Shown: positions 1 to 8,933, numbered from the stretch's first letter. The stretch: DNA of 64,000 nucleotides from Flavobacterium galactosidilyticum (GCF_020911945.1 NZ_CP087135.1:3321501-3385500); one strand, 5' to 3'. The notes: generated by a model not told the origin, from the letters alone. A program made the numbers and translations.

Positions 1-36
1 CTTAAAGTCTGTGATAGAAAACAAACATTATAAAAT

Positions 37-86
37 CAAATTGCACAAACTCTCACTCTTAAATTGGTGAAAATTTGTGCAATTTG
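37..86. repeat. Long inverted repeat (hairpin) beyond the 3' end of carB
   Basis: A perfect 13-base inverted repeat, CAAATTGCACAAA at 37-49 and TTTGTGCAATTTG at 74-86, encloses a 24-base loop in which TCAC and GTGA can also pair. On the minus strand it lies about 50 bases past the carB stop and is followed by an imperfect T-rich tract, so it may end carB transcription. It could equally belong to a gene left of the window. No gene is visible in bases 1-135. Confidence 0.4.
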
Positions 87-135
87 TGGTGAAAATATTT
101 TTTAAAACTAATAGCAGAAGACTACTTAAATTAGT

Positions 136-2991
136 TTATTTACTCAAATACATTTTTCTTCTTGAGTACAATTCGTAGAATTGATCGTCTTTTAAGTCAT
201 CAATAAACAAGATACTTTCTCCTGTTGATTTCATTTCTGGTCCTAATGCTTTATTTACATTTTGAAATTTACTGAAAGAGAAAACTGGTTGTTTTATGGC
301 ATATCCTTTCAATTGTGGGTTAAAAGTAAAATCAGTTACTTTATTGTGACCTAACATTACTTTAGTCGCATAATTTACATAAGGCTCGCCATAAGCTTTC
401 GCAATAAAAGGAACTGTACGAGATGCTCTAGGATTCGCTTCGATGATATAAACGATATCATCTTTAATTGCAAACTGAATGTTTATTAAACCAACGGTTT
501 TTAAAGCTCTTGCAATTTTTTCAGTATGATCTTTTATTTGTTGCATTACAAATTCCCCTAAGTTGAACGGTGGCAAAGTAGCATTACTGTCTCCAGAGTG
601 AACTCCACACGGCTCGATGTGCTCCATAATTCCAATGATATAGACATTCCCATCAGCATCGCAAATCGCATCTGCTTCCGCTTCAATCGCACCATCTAAA
701 TAATGGTCTAAAAGCAATTTATTTCCTGGAATAGTTTTCAATAAATTAATTACGTGCTCCTCTAATTCTTGCTTGTTGATTACAATTTTCATTCCTTGAC
801 CACCCAACACATACGAAGGACGAATCAATAAAGGAAAGTCTAAAACATCTGCCAAAGCAGAAGCTTCATCAGCAGTTTCAGCAATTCCAAAATTTGGGAA
901 AGGAATATTCAATTCCGTTAACAATTCAGAGAAACGTCCTCTATCTTCAGCTAAATCCAAAGCATCAAAACTAGTTCCAATAATTTTTATTCCGTATTTA
1001 GATAGTTTTTCAGCTAATTTCAACGCCGTTTGACCTCCTAATTGTACGATTACACCTTCTGGTTTCTCATGCTGGATGATGTCGTAAATATGCTCCCAAA
1101 AAACTGGTTCAAAGTATAATTTATCCGCTGTATCAAAATCAGTCGAAACTGTTTCTGGATTACAGTTGATCATAATCGTTTCATAACCGCATTCTTTAGC
1201 GGCAAGAACTCCGTGTACACAAGAATAATCAAACTCAATTCCTTGACCAATTCTATTTGGACCTGATCCAAGAACGATAATTTTCTTTTTATCTGTTACC
1301 ACACTTTCGTTATCCACGTAGCGCGTTCCGTCTGCTTTTTCTATTTCAGCTTCAAAAGTTGAATAGTAATACGGTGTTTTTGCTTTAAATTCTGCCGCAC
1401 AAGTATCAACTAGTTTAAACACACGACTAATACTCATCACGTCACGCAAACTGTGTACTTGACTTTCTAAACAACCCATCATGTGCGCAATTTGTCTGTC
1501 AGCAAAACCTTTTTGTTTGGCTTCTAATAACAATTCTCTTGGCAAGGTTTCTACTTTATAATTAGAAATTTCTTTCTCTAAAGTATAAAGTTCTTCATAT
1601 TGTTTCAAGAACCACATATCGATTTTAGTGATTTCATGAATACGACTTAATGGAATTCCCATTGCAATAGCATCATAAATCACAAAAACACGATCCCAAC
1701 TCGCATAAGTCAGTTTCTCGATAATTTGTTCATAGTTCGTATATCCTTTTCCGTCAGCACCTAAACCATTTCTTTTAATTTCTAAAGATTGAGTTGCTTT
1801 ATGCAAGGCTTCTTGGAACGAGCGTCCAATTCCCATTACTTCACCTACGGATTTCATTTGAAGTCCTAAAGTTCGATCAGCACCTTCAAATTTATCAAAG
1901 TTCCAACGAGGAATTTTCACAATCACATAATCTAAAGTCGGTTCGAATAAAGCTGAAGTCGATTTGGTAATTTGATTTTGCAATTCATCTAAATTGTATC
2001 CTAAAGCTAGCTTAGAAGCAATTTTTGCAATTGGGTAACCCGTCGCTTTTGAAGCTAAAGCCGAAGAACGTGATACACGTGGATTGATTTCAATCGCTAC
2101 AATGTCTTCTTTATCGTCTGGTGAAACGGCAAACTGCACATTACAACCTCCAGCAAAATTTCCGATGCTACGCATCATCAAAATTGCATAATCACGCATT
2201 TTTTGGAAAGTAGTGTCTGACAAAGTCATCGCTGGCGCAACAGTGATCGAATCTCCAGTATGAATTCCCATTGGATCCATGTTTTCGATAGAACAGATAA
2301 TTACTACATTATCGTTTTTATCTCTCAACAATTCCAACTCATATTCTTTCCAACCCATCAAGGCTTTGTCAATCAAAACCTCATGAATAGGTGACATTTC
2401 CAAACCGTAAGTTAGTTTTTCGTCAAACTCTTCTTTTTTATAAACAATCGCAGCTCCAGTTCCACCAAGTGTAAACGAAGGACGAATTACTAATGGGAAA
2501 CCAAATTCTTGTGCAATTTCTTTTCCTCTTAGGTAAGAAGTACATATTTCTGCAGGTGCTGACGGTACATTTATCTTTTTAAGCAATTGCTTGAACTGCT
2601 CTCTATCTTCAGTGATATTAATGGCGTTTACATCAACCCCAATCATTTTCACACCAAAATCAGCCCAAATTCCTTTTTCATCAGCTTCCAGACACAAGTT
2701 CAGAGCCGTTTGTCCACCCATAGTAGGTAAAACAGCATCAATTTGTGGATGTTCTTTTAAAATTTCAATGATTGATTTAGTCGTTAATGGCTTCAAGTAA
2801 ACATGATCGGCCATAGTTGGGTCGGTCATAATCGTTGCAGGATTGGAATTGATTAGAATAACTTCAATTCCTTCTTCACGAATAGAACGAGCAGATTGTG
2901 ATCCTGCATAATCAAATTCGCACGCTTGACCAATAACAATAGGGCCTGAGCCTATTATTAAGACGGATTTTATGGATGTATCTTTTGGCAT
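136..2991 (-). CDS. carB: Carbamoyl-phosphate synthase large subunit, short form without allosteric domain
   Basis: This 951-residue protein makes carbamoyl phosphate from ammonia (supplied by the CarA glutaminase subunit), bicarbonate and two ATP, for pyrimidine and arginine synthesis. The two homologous ATP-grasp halves are visible: the first starts VLIIGSGPIVIGQACEFDYA near residue 10 and the second IIVLGSGPNRIGQGIEFDYS near residue 575. Typical bacterial CarB has about 1070 residues. This one stops where the C-terminal MGS-like allosteric domain would begin, and no separate MGS domain is seen in the 135 bases beyond. It starts MPKDTSIKSV, the usual family N-terminus. It lies downstream of rpmH on the same strand, separated by a terminator. 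carA is not in the window. Confidence 0.96.
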   Translation of the reverse strand: MPKDTSIKSVLIIGSGPIVIGQACEFDYAGSQSARSIREEGIEVILINSNPATIMTDPTMADHVYLKPLTTKSIIEILKEHPQIDAVLPTMGGQTALNLCLEADEKGIWADFGVKMIGVDVNAINITEDREQFKQLLKKINVPSAPAEICTSYLRGKEIAQEFGFPLVIRPSFTLGGTGAAIVYKKEEFDEKLTYGLEMSPIHEVLIDKALMGWKEYELELLRDKNDNVVIICSIENMDPMGIHTGDSITVAPAMTLSDTTFQKMRDYAILMMRSIGNFAGGCNVQFAVSPDDKEDIVAIEINPRVSRSSALASKATGYPIAKIASKLALGYNLDELQNQITKSTSALFEPTLDYVIVKIPRWNFDKFEGADRTLGLQMKSVGEVMGIGRSFQEALHKATQSLEIKRNGLGADGKGYTNYEQIIEKLTYASWDRVFVIYDAIAMGIPLSRIHEITKIDMWFLKQYEELYTLEKEISNYKVETLPRELLLEAKQKGFADRQIAHMMGCLESQVHSLRDVMSISRVFKLVDTCAAEFKAKTPYYYSTFEAEIEKADGTRYVDNESVVTDKKKIIVLGSGPNRIGQGIEFDYSCVHGVLAAKECGYETIMINCNPETVSTDFDTADKLYFEPVFWEHIYDIIQHEKPEGVIVQLGGQTALKLAEKLSKYGIKIIGTSFDALDLAEDRGRFSELLTELNIPFPNFGIAETADEASALADVLDFPLLIRPSYVLGGQGMKIVINKQELEEHVINLLKTIPGNKLLLDHYLDGAIEAEADAICDADGNVYIIGIMEHIEPCGVHSGDSNATLPPFNLGEFVMQQIKDHTEKIARALKTVGLINIQFAIKDDIVYIIEANPRASRTVPFIAKAYGEPYVNYATKVMLGHNKVTDFTFNPQLKGYAIKQPVFSFSKFQNVNKALGPEMKSTGESILFIDDLKDDQFYELYSRRKMYLSK

Positions 2992-3094
2992 TTTATTGTA
3001 ATTATTGTGTTGTGTAGTTATTTTTAACAGATTAAAGTTGTTTTGTGATACTACTTTAAACGCTGATCTTTAGGCTTTATTTACCGATTAGGTA

Positions 3095-3129
3095 TAAAAA
3101 AAGGCGATACTAAAAAAAGTAACGCCTTA
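3095..3129 (-). terminator. Rho-independent terminator of rpmH
   Basis: On the minus strand AAGGCGTTACT and AGTATCGCCTT pair with one mismatch around a T-rich loop, followed by seven or more T. It lies 19 bases past the rpmH stop, between rpmH and carB. Confidence 0.75.
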
Positions 3130-3147
3130 TTTATGTTTATAGAAACA

Positions 3148-3309
3148 TTATTTTTTGTGTCTTGGTTCGCAAGATACAGTCAATTTATGTCTTCCTTTAG
3201 CTCTTCTACGCGCTAGAACTTTTCTTCCATTTGCAGAAGCCATTCTGTCCATAAATCCGTGCTTATTTCTTCTTTTTCTTTTCGATGGTTGAAACGTTCT
3301 TTTGCTCAT
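3148..3309 (-). CDS. rpmH: 50S ribosomal protein L34
   Basis: This 53-codon gene encodes the basic ribosomal protein L34 of the large subunit. The translation begins [19 protein letters not shown], continues with the family core [21 protein letters not shown] and ends CEPRHKK, all diagnostic of L34. Length is normal. It is monocistronic: a consensus promoter lies upstream at 3380-3409 and a terminator follows at 3095-3129. It does not sit beside dnaA or rnpA here. Confidence 0.95.
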   Translation of the reverse strand: MSKRTFQPSKRKRRNKHGFMDRMASANGRKVLARRRAKGRHKLTVSCEPRHKK

Positions 3310-3379
3310 TGCTTTGTATCTTTAAAAACTTATTTATATCTCTTCTTAATTCGGATACCTGTTACCCGAAATCCGAGTG

Positions 3380-3409
3380 CAAATATACAAAGACTTTTTT
3401 TCCTCACAA
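3380..3409 (-). promoter_or_regulatory. rpmH promoter
   Basis: Reading the minus strand, TTG (3409-3407) is followed by exactly 19 bases and then TATATTTG (3387-3380). This matches the Bacteroidota primary sigma consensus TTG-N19-TAnnTTTG and lies 70 bases upstream of the rpmH ATG. Confidence 0.8.
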
Positions 3410-3443
3410 GTAGTTTTGTAAAAATATTTTCAATTCATTTTAC

Positions 3444-3451
3444 TATATTTG
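3444..3451 (+). promoter_or_regulatory. Probable -7 element of the TPR membrane protein gene
   Basis: TATATTTG matches TAnnTTTG and ends 21 bases before the ATG at 3473. The nearest upstream TTG is about 25 bases away, longer than ideal, so only the -7 element is supported. Confidence 0.5.
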
Positions 3452-3472
3452 TGATCTTAAAATAATCACACT

Positions 3473-3988
3473 ATGTTTCACAGAAATATTAAACTTATTA
3501 TCGCCGGACTTATCATTGCTACTGGCATTTGGCAATTTACAGAAAGTAATATTGGGAACGGAATTTTCCTTGTACTATTAAGTGCAATTCCTATTTTCCT
3601 TTACTTCAAAAATGAATTCATCTTATTAGCGTTCTTAAAACTAAGAAAACAAGATTTTGAAGGAGCGAAAAAATGGTTAGCTTACATCAAAAATCCAGAG
3701 ACTGCTTTGGTTCAAAAACAACAAGGATATTTCAATTACTTACACGGAATCATGCTTTCTCAAACGAATATCAATCAAGCAGAAAAATATTTCAAAAAAG
3801 CAATCGAATTAGGATTATCGATGGATATGGATTTAGCTGTAGCCAAATTAAACCTAGCGGGAGTTGCCATGTCAAGAAGAAGAAAGTTAGAAGCGACTAC
3901 ATTATTGAATGAAGCTAAAAAATTAGATAAGCAGAATATGCTAAAAGAGCAAATCACGATGATGAAAGAACAGATGAAAAAGATCTAA
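3473..3988 (+). CDS. Membrane protein with C-terminal TPR-like helices
   Basis: This is a 171-residue protein of unknown function. Residues 7-23 and about 29-50 form two hydrophobic membrane segments. The rest is soluble and helical, with a TPR-like repeat centred on NQAEKYFKKAIELG (about residues 100-113) and a second helical pair ending in a basic tail. Small two-TM proteins with TPR tails are common in Flavobacteriia, and a scaffold role at the inner membrane is plausible but unproven. The gene is monocistronic, with its own -7 element and a bidirectional terminator shared with the convergent hydrolase gene. Confidence 0.75.
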   Translation: MFHRNIKLIIAGLIIATGIWQFTESNIGNGIFLVLLSAIPIFLYFKNEFILLAFLKLRKQDFEGAKKWLAYIKNPETALVQKQQGYFNYLHGIMLSQTNINQAEKYFKKAIELGLSMDMDLAVAKLNLAGVAMSRRRKLEATTLLNEAKKLDKQNMLKEQITMMKEQMKKI

Positions 3989-3992
3989 ATTT

Positions 3993-4030
3993 AAAAAAGG
4001 GCCAAATGATACACATTTGGCCTTTTTTTT
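3993..4030. terminator. Bidirectional terminator between convergent genes
   Basis: GGCCAAAT (4000-4007) and ATTTGGCC (4015-4022) form a perfect 8-bp stem. It has six A on its left and eight T on its right, so it can end transcription of the TPR gene (+) and of the hydrolase gene (-). Confidence 0.85.
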
Positions 4031-4727
4031 ATGACTTATATTTATTTTCAAGAATATTTCCTTCTTTTTCTGCTCCTACTATAATATAAGGTAAATTTTC
4101 GTTTAGCCATTTGTATTTATTCAAGATCATAATATGCGTTCCTCCTTTTACAACAATACAATTGGTTATATATTTTATAGGAAAAACATCATCGGCGTCT
4201 CCATGAATATGAATTACATTTTCGTCAACCACTGTCCTATCCCACAAAATAACTTGTTCAACAGCCCACTCTAAATATCGAATATCACGAACCGAAAGGA
4301 ACTTTTCATATAATTTAATCCTTTTATTAATTGTTGCACCAAACGAAAATTTAGCCAAATTCTCAATATTCAACAGTAAACTCATCGGAATGAGTTTATA
4401 TGCTTTTGTCTTTTTTCCTAATTTGAAACGTCGAGGAAATTCTAAATTACTTTTTACACTCGATATAATGATTACTTTTCTAACTTTAATAAACCGAGCC
4501 ATTTCCTGAACTAGAATACCGCCAAATGACACTCCAATCAAAACGGGATTAGGATGTATGATTTTTTCAGCGATTCTTTTAGCATAATTCAGTAGCGATT
4601 CTTTCTCTAGCGGGATTTCCCATTCTAGCAAATGGATTTCAAAATTGGCCTCTGGAAGCTTAATTCGCTCAAAAATAGCCGTGCTTGCCGCCAGTCCCGG
4701 CATCATATAAACAGGTATTTTACTCAT
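4029..4727 (-). CDS. Alpha/beta-hydrolase family protein
   Basis: This 232-residue protein has alpha/beta-hydrolase features: an oxyanion-hole segment YMMPGLAAS near the N-terminus, the nucleophile elbow GVSFGG with Ser67, a likely acid in HGDADDVFP and the catalytic His in GGTHIMIL. It is short for the fold and has no signal peptide, so it is probably a cytoplasmic esterase, lipase or thioesterase. The substrate cannot be told from sequence. It is a single gene divergent from the pirin gene. Confidence 0.8.
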   Translation of the reverse strand: MSKIPVYMMPGLAASTAIFERIKLPEANFEIHLLEWEIPLEKESLLNYAKRIAEKIIHPNPVLIGVSFGGILVQEMARFIKVRKVIIISSVKSNLEFPRRFKLGKKTKAYKLIPMSLLLNIENLAKFSFGATINKRIKLYEKFLSVRDIRYLEWAVEQVILWDRTVVDENVIHIHGDADDVFPIKYITNCIVVKGGTHIMILNKYKWLNENLPYIIVGAEKEGNILENKYKS

Positions 4728-4841
4728 AATTGTTTTAACGATTTTATAACACTATTCTGATTTATTATTTCCAATTTTGTATAAAATTAATTTTTTTTAT
4801 TCAAATTCATCCCACAATATCTATTATATTATTAATAATTT

Positions 4842-5558
4842 ATGACAACACAACTTATAGCATCTAATACTAGAGGCAAGGCTGATTTTGGCTGGCTTAA
4901 CGCCAATTTTTCTTTTTCTTTTGGCAATTATTTTAATCCTGAAAGAGTACAATTTGGAATGTTACGCGTTTTAAATGACGATACTATTGCAGGTGGAACT
5001 GGTTTTGGCACACACAGTCACGCCAATATGGAAATAATCACTATTCCGCTAGAAGGAGGTTTGCAACATCGCGATAGCATGGGCAATGAAGGAGTCATTC
5101 GTTTTGGCGAAGTACAAGTAATGAGTGCGGGATCTGGAGTGGAACATTCTGAAATGAATGCAAGTAAAGAGGAACAAGCAAAAACATTGCAACTTTGGGT
5201 TTTTCCAGATAGAGAAAATGCTACTCCAAGATACGACCAAAAATCATTTGATATTGAAAATCAAATCAATACCTTTGTAAATATTGTTTCGCCAAACGAT
5301 ATGAATAATGGCAATGCACTTTGGGTTTACCAGAAAACCTTTTTCCATTTAGGGATTTTTGACAGCAACACTACGACCAATTATTCGGTTCGGATTCCTA
5401 AAAATGGTGTTTATTTATTTTTAATTGAAGGCGAAATACGAATAAACGACCAAGTTTTGAAGGCAAGAGATGCCATGGGAATAAACAATTTTGAATCTTT
5501 TAAAATCGAGATTATTGCCAAATCAAAAATACTTTTGGTAGAGGTACCAATGAATTAG
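4842..5558 (+). CDS. Pirin family protein (bicupin, quercetinase-like)
   Basis: This 238-residue protein has the pirin N-terminal cupin. The metal-binding motif region includes GTHSHANMEIITIPLEG, then GEVQVMSAGSGVEHSEMNAS, which supply the three His and one Glu ligands of the family. The C-terminal half is a second, degenerate cupin. Family members such as YhhW oxidise quercetin in vitro, but the physiological role is generally unknown. It is followed after 11 bases by a small GNAT-like gene on the same strand, and a terminator closes the pair. Confidence 0.9.
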   Translation: MTTQLIASNTRGKADFGWLNANFSFSFGNYFNPERVQFGMLRVLNDDTIAGGTGFGTHSHANMEIITIPLEGGLQHRDSMGNEGVIRFGEVQVMSAGSGVEHSEMNASKEEQAKTLQLWVFPDRENATPRYDQKSFDIENQINTFVNIVSPNDMNNGNALWVYQKTFFHLGIFDSNTTTNYSVRIPKNGVYLFLIEGEIRINDQVLKARDAMGINNFESFKIEIIAKSKILLVEVPMN

Positions 5559-5569
5559 ACTACAATATC

Positions 5570-5872
5570 ATGGATGGATTAATCACTATGGAGATTAAAG
5601 ACAACACTTTTGCACGACAATTTGAAACTACAGTAGAGGAAGGATTAGTTTCAGTAGAATATTCTTTTCAAGAGAAGAAGATATTTCTAACCAAAATAAA
5701 TGTTCCTGAATCCTACGAAAACGAGGAGTTTATCACTAATTTTCTAAAAAACATTATGGAAATTGCAATAGAACGAAAATTTAAAGTAGTTCCTATCCTT
5801 CCTAAAATAGTCGTTTTCTTCAAGAAAAACCCAGTATATAAAGAATTACTTCCACCGGGAATTAGACTTTAG
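5570..5872 (+). CDS. Small GCN5-like N-acetyltransferase (Yjdj-type), degenerate
   Basis: This protein of 100 residues matches the compact Yjdj-type GNAT fold, with a conserved layout of strands around FLTKINVPESY and a C-terminal KKNPVYKELL. Where relatives carry a glycine-rich acetyl-CoA loop and a Cys-Pro-Phe motif, this protein reads NEEFITNFL and ILPKIVVFF, so catalysis may be weak or lost. An alternative start, MEIKDN at 5588, would remove six residues and fits the family N-terminus better. It is probably cotranscribed with the pirin gene. Confidence 0.65.
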   Translation: MDGLITMEIKDNTFARQFETTVEEGLVSVEYSFQEKKIFLTKINVPESYENEEFITNFLKNIMEIAIERKFKVVPILPKIVVFFKKNPVYKELLPPGIRL

Positions 5873-5878
5873 TAAAAA

Positions 5879-5910
5879 GGTGCAGTTCAAATGAGCTGCA
5901 CCTTTTTTTT
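5879..5910 (+). terminator. Terminator of the pirin/GNAT operon
   Basis: GGTGCAGTTC (5879-5888) pairs with GAGCTGCACC (5893-5902), including one G-U pair, around an AAAT loop, followed by eight T. Confidence 0.9.
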
Positions 5911-6099
5911 ATAAAATGTTTAAAACAAATTCAATATCCTTTGTCGCTAATTACTCCTAGCTGTAGTTGTCGCACCATCTATGCTGCTGAAAAATCATTG
6001 TTGCTGTTGTTTATTTGATAAAATCAACCTCTAAAATAGTTTATAAGACACTCTTTTAAAAAAAAACATAATACTTTCAATTTACAAGTAAATTTTAAA

Positions 6100-6107
6100 T
6101 ACCTTTG
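6100..6107 (+). promoter_or_regulatory. -7 element of the marR efflux operon
   Basis: TACCTTTG matches the TAnnTTTG consensus and lies directly against the palindrome that follows. No good TTG is seen at the expected -33 distance, so the promoter may be weak. Confidence 0.6.
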
Positions 6108-6125
6108 TAGTTGTTTAAACAACTA
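6108..6125. promoter_or_regulatory. Probable MarR operator, 18-bp perfect palindrome
   Basis: TAGTTGTTTAAACAACTA is a perfect 18-base palindrome. It abuts the -7 element on its left and ends five bases before the marR ATG, covering the expected transcription start. Size, symmetry and place fit an autoregulatory site for the MarR-family protein encoded immediately downstream. Confidence 0.7.
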
Positions 6126-6130
6126 TATTT

Positions 6131-6577
6131 ATGGAGACAATTTTTTCAACTGATAATTTATATACTATTTTGTCTGGAAAGACGCACTCCGCTTTTAACA
6201 GAGCCTTGTTGAGTAATTTTAGGAAAAACAATATTTCGCTAACAAAAGAGCAATGGACTATTTTGGGTGTTTTGTGGAAAAATGAAGGTTGCACGCAACA
6301 AACCTTAGCAGATCAAACTTCGACTGACAAACCCGGAATAACGCGTTTAATTGATCATTTGGAAAAAGAAAATTTAGTAGAACGGCATCCTGACGCAAAT
6401 GACAAACGATTAAAATTAATTTTTTTAACTCCCAAAGGGAAATCGATTGAGAAGGAAGTAATGATTGTTGTTAATGAAACTCTTAAAAATGCGATAAGAG
6501 ACATTGAACCAGAAAGGCTTGAAATCGTAAAAGAGACTTTTCTTCAAATTTATAATAATTTAGAAACAAAAAAATAA
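6131..6577 (+). CDS. MarR family transcriptional regulator
   Basis: This 148-residue winged-helix regulator shows the MarR signature: an N-terminal dimerisation helix, the recognition region CTQQTLADQTSTDKPGITRL, and the wing with the DxRxK-type motif at HPDANDKRLKLIFLTPKG. MarR proteins usually repress neighbouring efflux genes and release DNA on binding a small phenolic or drug-like ligand. It is first in an operon with a TolC-type protein, a HlyD adaptor and an ABC-2 permease, with a two-base gap to the next gene. The palindrome at 6108-6125 is its likely operator. Confidence 0.93.
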   Translation: METIFSTDNLYTILSGKTHSAFNRALLSNFRKNNISLTKEQWTILGVLWKNEGCTQQTLADQTSTDKPGITRLIDHLEKENLVERHPDANDKRLKLIFLTPKGKSIEKEVMIVVNETLKNAIRDIEPERLEIVKETFLQIYNNLETKK

Positions 6578-6578
6578 G

Positions 6579-7964
6579 ATGAAAAAATATGTACTACTTT
6601 CCCTTCTTTCGCTTTTTTCATTTGCTACTGGTTATGCGCAAATAGAAATTTCAACTTCCTTACAAGAGGCGGTTCATAAAGCAATCGAAAAGAACAGTTC
6701 GATAAAAAATAAAGAACTCGAAATTAAAAAACTACAACTTCAGGAAAAAAGCGTTTGGAATAAATATATCCCAACGTTAGAAGCTAGCGCCATTTACTCC
6801 TATTTTGACAATAAACTGACAGTTGATCTACCTGCCACGACCCTACCTATAGTTAATATTCCGGTCTTTGGTGGAAAATCGACTTTTGATAATTACGGAA
6901 ATATTTTTAATGGAAGTATAATGGCAAAAACGGTTTTGTTTAGCGGTATGCAAATTCCTAATGGCGCTAAAGCATTGAAGCAAAAAGCAATAGGAACAGA
7001 ATACCTAAAAGAATCTGAAAAGGACATTATTATAAAAGACGTTATTAACACCTTTGACCAAATCACTTTATTAAATGAAGTGGAAAAGCTTTTAAATGAC
7101 AGTGAAAAGAGATTGCAAACAGAAACCAAAAGAATTTCTAAAGCAATCGAAGAAGGTCTTGCTATCCCTTATGATAGAGATAAAATAAAATTGGCCTCAT
7201 TAGAATTGAAATCTAAAAGAATTGAACTAGAGGGAAAACGCAAATTAGTCTATAGAAAAATAAGATATTTAACCGGCTATTCCGATTCAGAAATAAATAA
7301 TGTTCAATACAATTTAGTTCCTTATTTAATTTTGGAAGAGAATTTAAGCACCGAAAACAAACAAGAAATCAAAGCCTTAGAATCATTTAAAGTAGCCTAT
7401 GAATATTTGCTAAAGAAAGAAAAAGGAACTTTTCTGCCTACTTTAGGCGCTTTTGGGGGCGTAACCCATAGCAGTGTATTTGATGCAAACTCAGCAACTC
7501 CTGTAATTCCAGGCATAAATACGCCACTTCATTTACAGTTAAACGAGATGACGATAAGTCCAAATTGGATGGTTGGTGCAGGAATAAAATGGGAAGTTTT
7601 TGCCGGTTTTGAACGAAAACATAAAGTTCATGAAGCCAAATTAAATATTGAACAAGTACAAAACCAAATTGATGACACCAAAGAAAAATTACAATTACTG
7701 TTGGAAAACAATTATGTAAACTATTCGGTTTTAAATCAAAAAATAGAAATAGCATCACAACAAGAGAAAGTGGCTCAAAACAATTTGAATTTAGCCATAA
7801 AACAATATAAAGAAGGTTTGATAAACATCTCTGAACGTCTAGAAGCCGAAAATGACTCTTATAAAGCATCTTTAAATAAGATAAATATCTTAATAGAACA
7901 GCGTCTATCAGCTATTGAAACCATTATAGCCACGGGCGAACTAACAAAATATATAACAAATTAA
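6579..7964 (+). CDS. TolC family outer membrane efflux protein
   Basis: This 461-residue protein begins with a signal peptide ending near TGYAQIE (about residue 20). It has the long alpha-helical hairpins and repeated coiled-coil pattern of TolC/OEP proteins, for example LQEAVHKAIEKNSSIKNKELE near the N-terminus and NNLNLAIKQYKEGLINISERL near the C-terminus. It should form the trimeric outer-membrane duct of the efflux pump. The next gene, the HlyD adaptor, starts 12 bases downstream. Confidence 0.92.
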   Translation: MKKYVLLSLLSLFSFATGYAQIEISTSLQEAVHKAIEKNSSIKNKELEIKKLQLQEKSVWNKYIPTLEASAIYSYFDNKLTVDLPATTLPIVNIPVFGGKSTFDNYGNIFNGSIMAKTVLFSGMQIPNGAKALKQKAIGTEYLKESEKDIIIKDVINTFDQITLLNEVEKLLNDSEKRLQTETKRISKAIEEGLAIPYDRDKIKLASLELKSKRIELEGKRKLVYRKIRYLTGYSDSEINNVQYNLVPYLILEENLSTENKQEIKALESFKVAYEYLLKKEKGTFLPTLGAFGGVTHSSVFDANSATPVIPGINTPLHLQLNEMTISPNWMVGAGIKWEVFAGFERKHKVHEAKLNIEQVQNQIDDTKEKLQLLLENNYVNYSVLNQKIEIASQQEKVAQNNLNLAIKQYKEGLINISERLEAENDSYKASLNKINILIEQRLSAIETIIATGELTKYITN

Positions 7965-7976
7965 AAGCCAGAATCT

Positions 7977-8930
7977 ATGAAAAAAATAATCACTTTAGTG
8001 GCAATTGCAGTTTTGCTTATTGGCTGTGGAAAATCAAAAAAAGAAGCTCAAATTCAAGGAAAAGTAGAAAAAGAACAAATTTCTATAGTTAGTAAGATTC
8101 CTGGAAAAATCGTTCAACTATTAGTAAAAGAAGGCGATTTGGTAAAAAAAGGAGATACACTTGCTATCCTAGATCTTCCAGAAGTTGACGCCAAAAAACA
8201 GCAGGCTGAAGGCGCGGTTACTTCGGCAAAAGCACAGTACAATATGGCTGTAAAAGGGGCTACTGAAAATCAAATCAAACAACTTGAAGCAAAAAAACAA
8301 GGCCTAAAAGAACAGTATGAATTTGCTCAAAAATCCATCAAAAGATTGAGCAATATGCTCAAAGATTCCTTGGTTTCTCAGCAAACCTATGATGAAACAT
8401 TTGCTAAATATCAAGGAGCACAAGCACAATACAATGCTGTTCAGGCAGAATTGAACGAAGCAAAGAAAGGTGGCCGAATCGAGCAACAAACTATGGCTCT
8501 TGGTCAACAAGACAGAGCTGTTGGCGCATTGCAAGAAGTACAAACCGCAGACAAAGAGCGTTATATCATTGCTCCTCAAGACATGAGCATCGAAACCATA
8601 ACCCTAAACTTGGGCGAACTTGCATTGCCTGGATATACCTTGTTTAATGGCTATATTGCCGATAGTGTTTATTTTCGTTTTACGGTTGCAGAAAACCAAT
8701 TAGGTAAAATAAAAAAAGGGCAGGAAATACTAGTTCATATCCCCTATACTAAAAAAGACATAAAAGGAATTGTTACTACCGTAAAACAATTGGGCGCCTA
8801 TGGAAACATTGCAACTGCCTATCCCGATTATGAAATGCAGGAAAGCTTGTTTGAAATAAAAATAACCCCTTCGAATAGTAAGGAAGCAAAAGACCTAATT
8901 ACAAAAACCACCGTAACTTTATCCCTATAA
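7977..8930 (+). CDS. HlyD family membrane-fusion (periplasmic adaptor) lipoprotein
   Basis: This 317-residue adaptor links the inner-membrane pump to the TolC duct. It has a lipobox LLIGC with Cys17, a lipoyl-like half-motif GKIVQLLVKEGDLVKKGDTL, a central coiled-coil hairpin (about residues 75-175) and a closing lipoyl/beta-barrel region with IIAPQDMSIET. The length is typical of the EmrA/YbhG type. It lies between the TolC gene and the permease gene, with a three-base gap to the latter. Confidence 0.92.
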   Translation: MKKIITLVAIAVLLIGCGKSKKEAQIQGKVEKEQISIVSKIPGKIVQLLVKEGDLVKKGDTLAILDLPEVDAKKQQAEGAVTSAKAQYNMAVKGATENQIKQLEAKKQGLKEQYEFAQKSIKRLSNMLKDSLVSQQTYDETFAKYQGAQAQYNAVQAELNEAKKGGRIEQQTMALGQQDRAVGALQEVQTADKERYIIAPQDMSIETITLNLGELALPGYTLFNGYIADSVYFRFTVAENQLGKIKKGQEILVHIPYTKKDIKGIVTTVKQLGAYGNIATAYPDYEMQESLFEIKITPSNSKEAKDLITKTTVTLSL

Positions 8931-8933
8931 ATT

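Noticed and set aside
7438..7869. A 143-codon frame antisense to the TolC-type gene
   Set aside because: It lies wholly inside a well-supported gene on the other strand, shows no recognisable domain and no promoter, and its composition follows from the TolC codons.
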